Source: Propionibacteriaceae bacterium
GTDB lineage: Bacteria; Actinomycetota; Actinomycetes; Propionibacteriales; Propionibacteriaceae
Reading direction: 5' to 3'
Length of the DNA stretch: 33,420 bases
Assembly (NCBI GenBank): GCA_024636075.1
Contig: JAGXHS010000122.1
Location: 1-33,420 of the forward strand
Shown in pieces: positions 1-7,715 of the stretch. The notes beneath the pieces are model-generated. The model did no database searches. It worked only from the letters and a program-made list of their open reading frames with translations, and was not told where the DNA came from. The position numbers were made by a program, and so were the translations under genes. Numbering within the stretch: the first letter of the stretch is position 1; every line of letters starts with the position of its first letter.

Positions 1-1
1 G

Positions 2-562
2 GCTCAGGGTGCGGGTGACCGCACCCGCGAGGTGATGGAAGAAGTGCCAGTGGTCAAGGCCGACGCTGGATACCCGCCGTTGGTGACGCCCTCATCCCAG
101 ATTGTCGGGAGCCAGGCCGTGTTCAATGTCCTGATGGGCCGCTACAAGGTGATGACCGGCGAGTTCGCCGACCTGATGCTGGGCTACTACGGAGAAACCA
201 TGGGTGAGATGAATCCGGAGGTGGTCGAGATCGCCAAGAAGCAGGCCAAGAAGGAGCCGATCACCGAACGGCCCGCCGACCTGCTGGATCCGGAATGGGA
301 TCACCTTGTCGCCGAAGCCGAGAAGGTGGAGGGCTCCAACGGTTCCGTGGAGGACGTGCTCACCAACGCGATGTTCCCGGGCGTCGCTCCGAAGTTCTTC
401 GCCTCACGCGACGAAGGACCGAAGAGCGTCGGCAAGACCGCTGAGCAGTTGGACGCTGACAAGGCCGCTGCCGACGGGTCGGCCAAAGCCGTGCGCGGTC
501 CAATCAAGTACAACGTCAGTTTCGCCGGACGCAAGCACAGCGTCCAGGTCGAACCGGCCTGA
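2..562 (+). CDS. Methylmalonyl-CoA carboxyltransferase 5S subunit, C-terminal part
   Basis: The frame is open from the left edge, so the start lies outside the window; 186 codons remain. The 5S subunit of transcarboxylase takes the carboxyl group from the biotin of the 1.3S carrier and gives it to pyruvate, making oxaloacetate. The visible part looks like the C-terminal, carrier-binding region of the 5S / oxaloacetate decarboxylase alpha / pyruvate carboxylase family, with the typical stretches PLVTPSSQIVGSQAVFNVL, then GRYK and GEFADLMLGYYG. It ends in a lysine-rich and acidic tail and TGA. The gene for the 12S subunit follows after 19 bp. Without the N-terminal catalytic half, an oxaloacetate decarboxylase alpha subunit is possible, but the 12S and 1.3S genes behind it favour transcarboxylase. 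Confidence 0.88.
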   Translation, partial: AQGAGDRTREVMEEVPVVKADAGYPPLVTPSSQIVGSQAVFNVLMGRYKVMTGEFADLMLGYYGETMGEMNPEVVEIAKKQAKKEPITERPADLLDPEWDHLVAEAEKVEGSNGSVEDVLTNAMFPGVAPKFFASRDEGPKSVGKTAEQLDADKAAADGSAKAVRGPIKYNVSFAGRKHSVQVEPA

Positions 563-581
563 GACGCCTGAAGGACGAGAG

Positions 582-2138
582 ATGGCAAAAACACATACCA
601 TGAAGGATCGCCTCCAGCAGTTGCACGAGGCACGCACCAAAGTCGAGCTCGGCGGTGGTGAGACCAAGCTGCAGAAGCAGCGTGACAAGGGCAAGCTGAC
701 GGCGCGCGAGCGTATCGCCGCGCTGATCGACGACGGAACGTTCCAGGAAACCGGCGCCTTCCGTCGGAACCGGACCACCACATTCGGCATGGACAAGGCA
801 GACATGCCTGCCGACGGCGTGGTGACCGGATCTGGGGCAGTCTTCGGTCGGCCGGTGCACATCGCCAGCCAGGACTTCACCGTGATGGGCGGGTCTGCGG
901 GCGAAGCGCACTCGATCAAGGTCACCCAGATGCTGGAGGCCTCGCTGCGCACCGGAACACCCTTCGTGTTCATCAACGACTCCGGCGGCGCCCGCGTCCA
1001 GGAGGGTATCGACTCGCTCTCGGGATACGGCAAGGTCTTCTACGCCAACGTGCTGCTGTCGGGCGTCGTGCCGCAGGTGTCGATCATCTGTGGCCCCTGC
1101 GCCGGTGGTGCTGCCTACTCACCGGCACTGACCGATTTCATCATCCAGACCCGCAAGGCCCACATGTTCATCACCGGGCCCGGCGTGATCAAGCAGGTGA
1201 CCGGTGAGCAGGTGACCCAGGACGAACTGGGTGGCGCGGACGCCCACATGGGTCGTTCGGGTGTCAACCACTTCGTCGTGGACGATGACGAGCAGGCAGT
1301 CCTGGTCGCACAGAAACTGCTCAGCTTCCTGCCGCAGAACAACTCCGAGGACGCACCGATCGTCGATCCTGACGAAGACGTCTCCCCGCGGAAGGCGCTG
1401 GAGGACGTGCTCCCGGTCGACAACCGCAAGGCATACGACGTGCGCGACGTCATCGCCGAGATCGTGGACCGGTCCGACTTCCTCGAAGTGCAGGCCGGCT
1501 ATGCGCAGAACATCGTGGTCGGTTTCGGACGAGTGGTGGGCCGCACCGTGGGCGTCATCGCCAACCAGCCCAATCACCTGTCTGGTGTGCTGGACATCAA
1601 CTCGTCGGACAAGGCGAGTCAGTTCATCCGGTTCTGCAATGCCTTCAACATTGCTCTGGTGAACATCGTGGACGTGCCCGGCTTCATGCCTGGTGTTGCG
1701 CAGGAGCACAGCGGCATCATCCGTCATGGCGCCAAGATGCTCTACGCCTACTCCGCGGCGACGGTGCCGAAGATCACCGTTGTCACTCGCAAGGCCTACG
1801 GCGGTGCCTACCTCGCAATGTGCTCGAAGGACTTGGGCGCGGACAAGGTCTTCGCTTGGCCGACCGCAGAAATCGCGGTGATGGGTGCCGAAGGCGCAGC
1901 CGGTGTGGTGTTCAAGCGCGAGATCGACGACGCTGACGATCCGGTCAAGCGCCGGGAGGAACTGGTGGAAGAGTATCGCGAGACCTTCTCCACCCCTTAC
2001 ATGGCTGCCGGTCGAGGACTGGTCGACGACATCATCGACCCGGCCGACACCCGACACCAGATCGCCATGGCACTCGAACTACTGGCCACCAAGCGGGAAA
2101 TTCGTCCGCCCAAGAAACACGGGCTCGGCCCGGCCTGA
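582..2138 (+). CDS. mmdA: Methylmalonyl-CoA carboxyltransferase 12S subunit
   Basis: 518 residues, close to the ~524 of the Propionibacterium 12S subunit. It transfers the carboxyl group of (S)-methylmalonyl-CoA to biotin on the 1.3S carrier, releasing propionyl-CoA. It has two crotonase-fold halves typical of carboxyl transferases. The N half has NDSGGARVQEGIDSL and CGPCAGGAAYSPAL, an oxyanion-hole region. The C half has NQPNHLSGVLD, VDVPGFMPGVAQEHSGIIRHGAK, RKAYGGAYLAM and MGAEGAAGVVF. The ATG at 582 follows AAGGACGAGAG; the open frame runs further upstream inside the 5S gene but without family similarity. It sits between 5S and the small subunit with short gaps, so it is one operon. The close alternative is propionyl-CoA carboxylase beta, but no biotin carboxylase gene is seen here. 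Confidence 0.9.
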   Translation: MAKTHTMKDRLQQLHEARTKVELGGGETKLQKQRDKGKLTARERIAALIDDGTFQETGAFRRNRTTTFGMDKADMPADGVVTGSGAVFGRPVHIASQDFTVMGGSAGEAHSIKVTQMLEASLRTGTPFVFINDSGGARVQEGIDSLSGYGKVFYANVLLSGVVPQVSIICGPCAGGAAYSPALTDFIIQTRKAHMFITGPGVIKQVTGEQVTQDELGGADAHMGRSGVNHFVVDDDEQAVLVAQKLLSFLPQNNSEDAPIVDPDEDVSPRKALEDVLPVDNRKAYDVRDVIAEIVDRSDFLEVQAGYAQNIVVGFGRVVGRTVGVIANQPNHLSGVLDINSSDKASQFIRFCNAFNIALVNIVDVPGFMPGVAQEHSGIIRHGAKMLYAYSAATVPKITVVTRKAYGGAYLAMCSKDLGADKVFAWPTAEIAVMGAEGAAGVVFKREIDDADDPVKRREELVEEYRETFSTPYMAAGRGLVDDIIDPADTRHQIAMALELLATKREIRPPKKHGLGPA

Positions 2139-2149
2139 TCGGGGTATCC

Positions 2150-2416
2150 ATGAGTGAGAAAAGCACGAACATCGAAGACCTGCAAGCCTTCGTCAGCAAG
2201 CTCGTCGAACGAATCGACGCACTGGAGAAAGAGGTCGCAGGACTGAAGGTCGACGAGGGTGTCCCGGAGGAAGACATGGTCGCCGTCTCGGCGGCCGTGG
2301 CAGCCTTCCTCGGTCACAGCGCCAAGGTCAAGGCCGTCAGCTTCAGCAACCGGGGCAGTTGGTCGCGGGATGCCCGTGGCCGTGTCCACAACCGACAAGT
2401 CCTGAAGGTTCGTTGA
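2150..2416 (+). CDS. Small accessory subunit of the transcarboxylase operon
   Basis: 88 residues, ATG 11 bp after the 12S stop. The N-terminal half (about residues 6-40) is charged and predicted helical, with a coiled-coil-like LVERIDALEKEVAGLKVDE. The C-terminal half has the pattern SAAVAAFLGHSAKVKAVSF followed by W, GR and VHNRQVLKVR. This pattern is also found in the small extra subunits (gamma/delta/epsilon-like tails) of sodium-pumping and methylmalonyl-CoA decarboxylases, where it helps hold the complex together. No catalytic residues are visible. Its place between the 12S and 1.3S genes suggests an assembly or carrier-docking role; this is inference. The classical transcarboxylase is described with only three subunit types. 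Confidence 0.7.
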   Translation: MSEKSTNIEDLQAFVSKLVERIDALEKEVAGLKVDEGVPEEDMVAVSAAVAAFLGHSAKVKAVSFSNRGSWSRDARGRVHNRQVLKVR

Positions 2417-2444
2417 CAGCGGCCATGAGCGGAGAGAAGAAGTC

Positions 2445-2813
2445 ATGAAACTGAATGTGACCGTCAACGGTCAGCTATATGAGATCGACGTCGAGGTCGC
2501 AGAAGAGGAGCGCGCCGGCCCCGGCCCCATCATCATGGGCGGAGGGTCAGGGCAGACCAACTCAGCGCCCACCACGGCGTCGGTCCCGGCTGCGAGCGCC
2601 AACTCGGTGGTCGCAACACTCGCTGGCAACGTCTCCAAAGTGTTGGTCGAGGAGGGACAGGAGATCTCTGCGGGCGAGATCCTGATGGTGCTCGAGGCGA
2701 TGAAGATGGAGACCGAGATCACAGCTCCGTCAGACGGCACCATCGGCGCCATCCTGGTCGGCCCCGGCGATGCCGTGTCAGGCGGGCAGGTACTGATCGA
2801 ACTGGCCAGCTGA
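2445..2813 (+). CDS. Transcarboxylase 1.3S biotin carrier subunit
   Basis: 122 residues, matching the ~123 of the 1.3S subunit. It carries the carboxyl group on biotin between the 12S and 5S active sites. Order: an N-terminal MKLNVTVNG strand that in this family binds the large subunits, a Pro/Ala/Ser/Thr-rich linker (about 30-54), then a biotinyl/lipoyl domain (55-122). The biotin site is the EAMKMET motif; the modified lysine is K87. The start ATG is preceded by GGAGAGAAG at good spacing. It is the last of the four transcarboxylase genes; the next gene begins only 4 bp after its stop. Confidence 0.93.
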   Translation: MKLNVTVNGQLYEIDVEVAEEERAGPGPIIMGGGSGQTNSAPTTASVPAASANSVVATLAGNVSKVLVEEGQEISAGEILMVLEAMKMETEITAPSDGTIGAILVGPGDAVSGGQVLIELAS

Positions 2814-2817
2814 CCCG

Positions 2818-3624
2818 GTGCCAGCCAACGCACCATGGACGAAGTACGTCGCCATCGGCGATTCGTTCAGCGAAGGCTTGGCAGATCCGGATCCCACAAC
2901 GCCGAATCGCTTCATCGGGTGGGCCGATCGGCTGGCGCACCAGCTCGCTGCTGTGGCAGCCGATCGGGTCGATCTCCAGTACGCGAATCTGGCCATTCGC
3001 GGGCGCAAACTCGGAGCCATCCTGGATGTGCAGTTGGAGGCCGCGCTGCTTCTGCAGCCTGATCTTGTGAGTCTGGTGGGTGGCGGCAACGACATCCTGC
3101 GTCCCGGGGTGGATCTGGACGAGTTGGCAGCGCGAATTGAGGTTGCGGTGGAGCGGATCCGCGCCACGGGTGCCGACGTGTTGTTGGTCACCCCGACCGA
3201 TCCGCGCGGGGCGCCGCTGATCGGGCTGACCCGTGGTCGGATGGCCATCCATACCGCCAACCTGCACTCGATCGCCCGCCGACAGCAGGCGCACCTGACC
3301 GACTTGTGGGGTAGGGCCGAGTTCTCCGACTGGGGTGTATGGGCCGAGGATCGGATCCATCTGACCCCGCGCGGACATCATCTGGTGATGCTGGCAGCGC
3401 TGGAGGCGTTGGGCGTGCAGCACACGCTGCCCCACGTGGAGTTGGTTGCGCCGCGCGAGGTGACGACAGGACAAGCGCTGCGCGGTCACGCAAGCTGGGC
3501 GCGACACTACCTCGGCCCGTGGCTGAACCGTCGGATGACTGGTCGATCCTCGGGGGACGGTCTAAAACCAAAACTGCCCGTCTTGACCAGGATCGACGCG
3601 TCGAAGGCCGTTCCCGGGTACTGA
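2818..3624 (+). CDS. SGNH/GDSL-family esterase or lipase
   Basis: 268 residues with a GTG start 4 bp after the 1.3S stop, so probably co-translated with the transcarboxylase operon although no clear ribosome site is seen. The SGNH hydrolase blocks are all present: GDSFSEG (nucleophile S16), a glycine in LAIRGRK, GGGNDILRPG (Asn of block III) and DRIHLTPRGHH with the Asp-His pair near residue 180. There is no signal peptide, so the enzyme is likely cytoplasmic. Such proteins hydrolyse acyl esters or thioesters; the substrate cannot be told. It resembles the many actinobacterial SGNH proteins found at the ends of unrelated operons. Its link to propionate metabolism is positional only. Confidence 0.85.
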   Translation: MPANAPWTKYVAIGDSFSEGLADPDPTTPNRFIGWADRLAHQLAAVAADRVDLQYANLAIRGRKLGAILDVQLEAALLLQPDLVSLVGGGNDILRPGVDLDELAARIEVAVERIRATGADVLLVTPTDPRGAPLIGLTRGRMAIHTANLHSIARRQQAHLTDLWGRAEFSDWGVWAEDRIHLTPRGHHLVMLAALEALGVQHTLPHVELVAPREVTTGQALRGHASWARHYLGPWLNRRMTGRSSGDGLKPKLPVLTRIDASKAVPGY

Positions 3625-3646
3625 TCCGGGCTGACGTCGGGACGGT

Positions 3647-4420
3647 TCAGCTGCTGCGGTGCACTTTGTGATTCGCCGCCTGGGCGCGTGGCCGGACGAC
3701 CATTCGGTCAATGTTGACATGGCTCGGCAGGCTCACCGACCAGCGAACACACTCGGCGATGTCGGCTGCCACCAAGCGCTCAGCGACTCCCTCATACACG
3801 TCGTCCGCCTTGGACTGGTCGCCGTGGAAGCGCACCAGACTGAATTCCTGGGTGTGCACCATGCCAGGGGAGATCTCGCAGACCCGCACGGGGCGGTCGA
3901 CGATCTCCAACCTCAGCGATCCCACCATGGCTCGCTCGGCGGACTTGGCCGCGCAGTATCCGGAGCCACCCTCGTAGGAGGTCTCGGCCGCGGTGGAGGT
4001 GATGAACACCACCGTGCCAGCTGCCGCTTCCAATGCCGGCAGGAGTGCTTTGGTGACCTGTGCAGCGCCCAGCACGTTGGTGTCGTACATCGTTCGCCAG
4101 GCGTCGAAGTCTGCCTCGGCCAAGGGCTCCAACCCGACCGCACCACCGGCGTTGTTCACCAGCACATCGACTCGGGATCCCACGGCTTCGGACAACCCGG
4201 CCACTGACCGGGGATCGGTCACGTCGCAGCGAACCGCTGAACCGCCGATCTCGTCGGCCAGTTCCTGCAGCCGGGCCAGCCTTCGCGCCGTGCAGACCAC
4301 GTGAAAGCCGTGCTCCGCCAGGAGCCTGGCCGTCGCGGCTCCGATCCCTGAACTGGCCCCCGTGATGACCGCCACCTTCTTGCCCGTTGCGTTGTGGTCA
4401 TGTCCCGCGTCAGAATCCAT
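3647..4420 (-). CDS. SDR-family NAD(P)-dependent oxidoreductase
   Basis: 257 residues, classical short-chain dehydrogenase. The Rossmann motif TGASSGIG is at 20-27 and NNAG at 89-92. The catalytic set is S142, Y155 and K159 (YCAAK), with the usual 13-residue spacing from Ser to Tyr. The C-terminal part SPGMVHTQEF is typical of the YdfG / serine 3-dehydrogenase-like group, which oxidises small hydroxy acids. ARRLARL after the second strand suggests NADPH preference (basic residues binding the phosphate). AGGAAGGA sits upstream of the ATG. It converges on the SGNH gene (22 bp between stops) and diverges from gpmA. The substrate is not predictable. Confidence 0.88.
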   Translation of the reverse strand: MDSDAGHDHNATGKKVAVITGASSGIGAATARLLAEHGFHVVCTARRLARLQELADEIGGSAVRCDVTDPRSVAGLSEAVGSRVDVLVNNAGGAVGLEPLAEADFDAWRTMYDTNVLGAAQVTKALLPALEAAAGTVVFITSTAAETSYEGGSGYCAAKSAERAMVGSLRLEIVDRPVRVCEISPGMVHTQEFSLVRFHGDQSKADDVYEGVAERLVAADIAECVRWSVSLPSHVNIDRMVVRPRAQAANHKVHRSS

Positions 4421-4498
4421 CTCGCGTCCTTCCTGCCCCTGACTGTCTTCGTTTCAGCCAATCACACCCTGTCACCGGCGTACTGGGACACGGCCCGA

Positions 4499-4504
4499 TA
4501 GGCT
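4499..4504 (+). promoter_or_regulatory. gpmA -10 box, leaderless start
   Basis: TAGGCT followed by exactly 6 nt and then the gpmA ATG, so transcription should begin at or next to the start codon. There is no recognisable -35 box at 17 bp. CAAGGA before the ATG is too close to act as a ribosome site. Confidence 0.6.
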
Positions 4505-4510
4505 CAAGGA

Positions 4511-5260
4511 ATGAGCTCACAGTTGATTCTGCTCCGCCATGGCGAGAGCGAATGGAATGCCAAGAACCTGTTCACAGGCTGGGTCGACGTGGACATCAAT
4601 GAGAAGGGGGTGGGGGAGGCAGAGCGAGGCGCTGAGCTGCTGCTCCAGGACGATCTTCTGCCTGACGTGGTGCACACGTCACTGCTGCGCCGGGCGATCC
4701 ACACCGCCAACCTGACCCTCGATGGCTGTGACCGCCACTGGATCCCGGTGAAGCGCAGCTGGCGATTGAACGAGCGTCACTACGGTGCCTTGCAGGGCAA
4801 GGACAAGGCGCAGACCCTGGCGGAGTTCGGTGAGGAACAGTTCATGCTCTGGCGCCGCAGTTACGATACGCCTCCGCCGGAGATCGACGCCGACTCCGAC
4901 TACAGCCAGTTCCATGATGTGCGCTACGCCGACATCCCCGAGGCGGAACGTCCCCGCACCGAGTGCCTGAAGGACGTTGTGGTAAGGATGCTGCCCTACT
5001 GGGAGTCCGACATCGTCCCGGATCTGAAGAGCGGAAAGAGGGTGCTGGTGGCCGCCCATGGCAACTCATTGCGTGCCCTGGTGAAGCATCTCGACGACAT
5101 CTCCGACGACGACATCTCCGGGTTGAACATCCCCACCGGAATCCCGCTCTACTACGAGCTGGACGATTCACTGAAGCCCGTCACCAGATTTGGTCGCTAC
5201 CTTGACCCCGAGGCGGCCAAGGCTTCGATCGAGGCCGTCAAGAACCAGGGTAAGAAGTAG
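4511..5260 (+). CDS. gpmA: 2,3-bisphosphoglycerate-dependent phosphoglycerate mutase
   Basis: 249 residues, normal length for the cofactor-dependent enzyme. It interconverts 3- and 2-phosphoglycerate in glycolysis and gluconeogenesis. The phosphohistidine motif LLRHGESEWN gives H10. Also visible are NLFTGWVDVDI, RLNERHYGALQG with acid/base E88, and AAHGNSLRAL with the second histidine H183. It is monocistronic: divergent from the SDR gene by 90 bp, with its own leaderless promoter and a strong terminator directly downstream. Confidence 0.96.
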   Translation: MSSQLILLRHGESEWNAKNLFTGWVDVDINEKGVGEAERGAELLLQDDLLPDVVHTSLLRRAIHTANLTLDGCDRHWIPVKRSWRLNERHYGALQGKDKAQTLAEFGEEQFMLWRRSYDTPPPEIDADSDYSQFHDVRYADIPEAERPRTECLKDVVVRMLPYWESDIVPDLKSGKRVLVAAHGNSLRALVKHLDDISDDDISGLNIPTGIPLYYELDDSLKPVTRFGRYLDPEAAKASIEAVKNQGKK

Positions 5261-5278
5261 GGTCTCCCGAACCACAGA

Positions 5279-5331
5279 AACGTCCCCACCCGGAGCCGGC
5301 TGCCCCCTGGGTGGGGACGTTTTCCCGTTTT
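5279..5331 (+). terminator. Rho-independent terminator of gpmA
   Basis: A perfect 13-bp inverted repeat, AACGTCCCCACCC (5279-5291) and GGGTGGGGACGTT (5309-5321), with a 17-nt loop. It is followed by the T-rich tract TTCCCGTTTTC. It begins 18 bp after the gpmA stop codon. Confidence 0.85.
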
Positions 5332-5347
5332 CTCGGTCAAACAGTTC

Positions 5348-5409
5348 GCTGGGGGCCGGTTCCTGGTTCAGTTGCCCGAGATATCGGCAAACGCGCGGCT
5401 GGGGGCCGG
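5348..5409. repeat. Two copies of a 12-bp direct repeat
   Basis: GCTGGGGGCCGG occurs at 5348-5359 and again at 5398-5409, 50 bp apart, in the gap between the gpmA terminator and the end of phoU. An imperfect hairpin (CGTCACCCAGC with GCTGGCGTGACG) lies at about 5426-5452 but has no T-tract on either strand. I see no gene in 5332-5477. Confidence 0.5.
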
Positions 5410-5477
5410 ACGCCGGGAGGCGAGCGTCACCCAGCAACGCTGGCGTGACGGCGGGATGCGGGTCTGGTGCCCAGCGG

Positions 5478-6143
5478 TCAGGCGTTGGGCCAGGCCTCGC
5501 CTTCCGGGGCTTCGCCGGTGATGATGTAGATCACCCGGCCACCCACCGCGACGGCGTGATCGGCGATGCGCTCGTAGTAACGACCGAGCAGTGCGATGTC
5601 GATGGCCTTCTCGACACTTTCGTCCCAGTCGTCCGAGAGCAGGATGCGGAACTGGTCCTTGCGCAGTTGGTCCATTTCCTCGTCCAGACCGGCGAGGGTC
5701 TCGGCCAGTTCCAGATCTTGGGTGCGCAGCACACTGGAGGCCACCTGCACCATGTCGTCGGCGACTTCTGACATCCGAAGGACGTTGGCGCGCAGCGAAT
5801 CCGGGACAGCCATCTGGGGGTAGCGAAGCCGGGCGATCTTCGCGATGTGGGCGGCCAGATCACCCATTCGGGCGAGCTCGAACACCATCCGCAGAACGGC
5901 GACGACGGTCCGCAGTTCTCCCGCGACCGGAGCCTGACGTGCCAACAACGTGAAGGCCTGTTTCTCGATCAGCTCGTGTTGGGCGTCGATCTTGGCGTCC
6001 TGGGAGATGACACGTTCCGCGACGTCGATATCGGCTTCCAGGAGTGCGGTGGTGGCGTCCACCACGGCCACGTGAATGTCGTCGGTGAGTGCTGCCAGCG
6101 CCTCGCCGGCGGCACTCAACTCGTGCCGATACATCTCGCGCAT
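5478..6143 (-). CDS. phoU: Phosphate signalling regulator PhoU
   Basis: 221 residues, all-helical, with two PhoU repeats. Each has the family's acidic metal-binding helix: FELARMGDLAAHIAKIA in the first repeat and YYERIADHAVAVGGRV in the second. PhoU restrains the PhoR/SenX3 kinase when phosphate is plentiful and is linked to the Pst transporter; it acts at the inner face of the membrane. The ATG at 6143 follows GAGGGGA. It is divergent from senX3-regX3 across 252 bp holding a PHO box, as phoU and phoRP are in Streptomyces. No pst genes are in the window. Confidence 0.95.
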   Translation of the reverse strand: MREMYRHELSAAGEALAALTDDIHVAVVDATTALLEADIDVAERVISQDAKIDAQHELIEKQAFTLLARQAPVAGELRTVVAVLRMVFELARMGDLAAHIAKIARLRYPQMAVPDSLRANVLRMSEVADDMVQVASSVLRTQDLELAETLAGLDEEMDQLRKDQFRILLSDDWDESVEKAIDIALLGRYYERIADHAVAVGGRVIYIITGEAPEGEAWPNA

Positions 6144-6292
6144 GGGGTCCCCTCGTGCTCGTTCAGGCCAGACGGGCCGGGATTGCGGCCTGCCAGCTCT
6201 TCATTCTACCGACGTCCAACCAGATGACGATGCGACATGCTTGCCTGCACCGACAATCGACGCTAGTCGTATTAACTTGACGAACAGACGAG

Positions 6293-6325
6293 GATCGGAG
6301 AACAGCAGGTGAACGATCAGCGAAC
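6293..6325 (-). promoter_or_regulatory. PHO box: three 11-bp direct repeat units
   Basis: Read on the minus strand, three consecutive 11-mers start with GTTC: GTTCGCTGATC, GTTCACCTGCT and GTTCTCCGATC. Actinobacterial PhoP/RegX3 binds direct repeats of 11 bp with consensus near GTTCACC. The box lies in the phoU/senX3 divergent region, about 150 bp before phoU and about 60 bp before the senX3 -10. RegX3 could thus control both directions. Binding is inferred, the repeats are seen. Confidence 0.65.
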
Positions 6326-6383
6326 CGTGGGCAACCCAGCCGCTGAGTCCGGCTCGCATCGACCTGCCCGCTGTCGCCCGTCC

Positions 6384-6389
6384 TAGGAT
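6384..6389 (+). promoter_or_regulatory. senX3 -10 box, leaderless start
   Basis: TAGGAT, then 6 nt, then the GTG start of senX3 at 6396. No Shine-Dalgarno sequence is present, which fits a leaderless mRNA and supports the choice of this GTG. Confidence 0.6.
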
Positions 6390-6395
6390 CAAGCT

Positions 6396-7589
6396 GTGGA
6401 TACTGTGACGCTGGTGCTGCTGTTGCTCTCCAGTGCTGCTGCGGGTGCGCTGATCGCACGCCTGGTGCGCCACAGCGCTACCCATGCTGCAGCCCGCCAA
6501 GCCACCGTTGTGGAGACTGCACCACCGGCAATGAATGAGGTGACCGATCTTCTCGATGCCGGCGCCATCCTCATTGGCCCACATGACGAGGTACTGCACG
6601 TCAATCCGGCCGCCACCCGCTGGCAGCTCACCTCAGCCACGCGAATCGAACATCGCGAAGTGCTCGATCAGGTGCGGTCTGTGCGCAGATTGGCAGCACC
6701 CCAGAATATTCGGGTGCGAGTGGATCGTGGTCCGGTCCGGCCGCCACTGATGCTGCAATTGCAGATCATCAATCTGATCCATGACCGGGTGATGGTCCTG
6801 GCACGCTCCCGCCATCGCAACGGCTTTGACGAGTCGACCGCGCGTGACTTCGTGGCGAACATCAGCCATGAGCTGAAGACGCCGATCGGAGCCATCTCAT
6901 TGCTCGCGGAGGCCGTTCAGCAGGGGGCCGACGACCCGGAGGCAGTGGCTCACTTCGCCGAGAGAATGAGGGTCGAGAGCGTCCGATTGAACGAGATGGT
7001 CAATCAGATCATCAACCTGTCGAGGCTGGAGGAGTCCGATGGGCTGAGTAACGCCGAGATGGTGTCAGTCGGCAGCGTCGTCGACGCAGCTCAGAACCGC
7101 TGCCGCACGATGGCAGAGGAGCGGGGGGTGCGTTTCAGTCGTGCCGGCGCCTCCACCCCCCTCGTCCGAGCGGATCCACGGCAGCTGATCGACGCCGTCA
7201 CCAACCTGCTGCACAACGCGATCTCCTATTCCGACCCCGAGGCCCGGGTGGCGATCACAACCCGGCGGACGACGATCGACGACCAGCCCTGCGTGGAGAT
7301 CCTGGTGGCCGACAACGGCATTGGCATCAAGCGCGAGGACCAGGAACGCATCTTTGAACGCTTCTATCGAGTGGACTTCGGTCGCAGCCGCACCAGCGGC
7401 GGTACCGGCCTCGGCCTGGCCATCGTGAAGCAGATCGCGCAAGCCCACGACGGCACTGTCAGCTTGTGGAGCAGCTTCGGCCAAGGCTCCACGTTCATGA
7501 TTCGGTTGCCTGAGTACACCGACCAGTCCCCGCAGCAGACAGTGGAAGGGCAGACGGTAGAGGGCCAGACCGGAGCGGAAACTGATTGA
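6396..7589 (+). CDS. senX3: SenX3/PhoR-type sensor histidine kinase
   Basis: 397 residues. One clear membrane helix is near the N terminus (about 3-24), then a PAS-like region (about 47-135), a HisKA dimerisation domain and a HATPase domain. The H-box FVANISHELKTP gives phospho-accepting H158. The N-box is TNLLHNAISYS (N270/N274), the G1 box DNGIGI (307-312) and the G2 box GGTGLGLAIVK. The layout and the H-box surroundings closely follow mycobacterial SenX3, which senses phosphate limitation with PhoU. The C-terminal tail repeats TVEGQ. The start is the GTG placed 6 nt after a -10 box. regX3 follows after 126 bp, a gap that holds a hairpin. Confidence 0.92.
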   Translation: MDTVTLVLLLLSSAAAGALIARLVRHSATHAAARQATVVETAPPAMNEVTDLLDAGAILIGPHDEVLHVNPAATRWQLTSATRIEHREVLDQVRSVRRLAAPQNIRVRVDRGPVRPPLMLQLQIINLIHDRVMVLARSRHRNGFDESTARDFVANISHELKTPIGAISLLAEAVQQGADDPEAVAHFAERMRVESVRLNEMVNQIINLSRLEESDGLSNAEMVSVGSVVDAAQNRCRTMAEERGVRFSRAGASTPLVRADPRQLIDAVTNLLHNAISYSDPEARVAITTRRTTIDDQPCVEILVADNGIGIKREDQERIFERFYRVDFGRSRTSGGTGLGLAIVKQIAQAHDGTVSLWSSFGQGSTFMIRLPEYTDQSPQQTVEGQTVEGQTGAETD

Positions 7590-7673
7590 GGTGCTCACTT
7601 GTCAATGCCCGCTGACCCCGCCATCGATCGACCTGGGCCACCGATCAACGACCACGCCCAGCACAGTAGAGGT

Positions 7674-7691
7674 GCCCGCCAGTAGGCGGGC
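7674..7691 (+). other. Perfect 7-bp stem-loop between senX3 and regX3
   Basis: GCCCGCC, loop AGTA, GGCGGGC. No T-tract follows, so it is probably not a simple terminator. It could stall or process the mRNA and set a lower or separate level of regX3. The regX3 ATG is 25 bp downstream behind GAAGAGGA. Confidence 0.55.
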
Positions 7692-7715
7692 GCGACCGAG
7701 GAAGAGGATCACCTG

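Noticed and set aside
5426..5452. Imperfect hairpin as a terminator of phoU
   Set aside because: It has a bulge and no T-tract on the minus strand, so it is not convincing as a terminator.
7535..7586. Repeated TVEGQ codons at the end of senX3 as a variable repeat
   Set aside because: The DNA copies differ and the unit is short; likely ordinary low-complexity tail.
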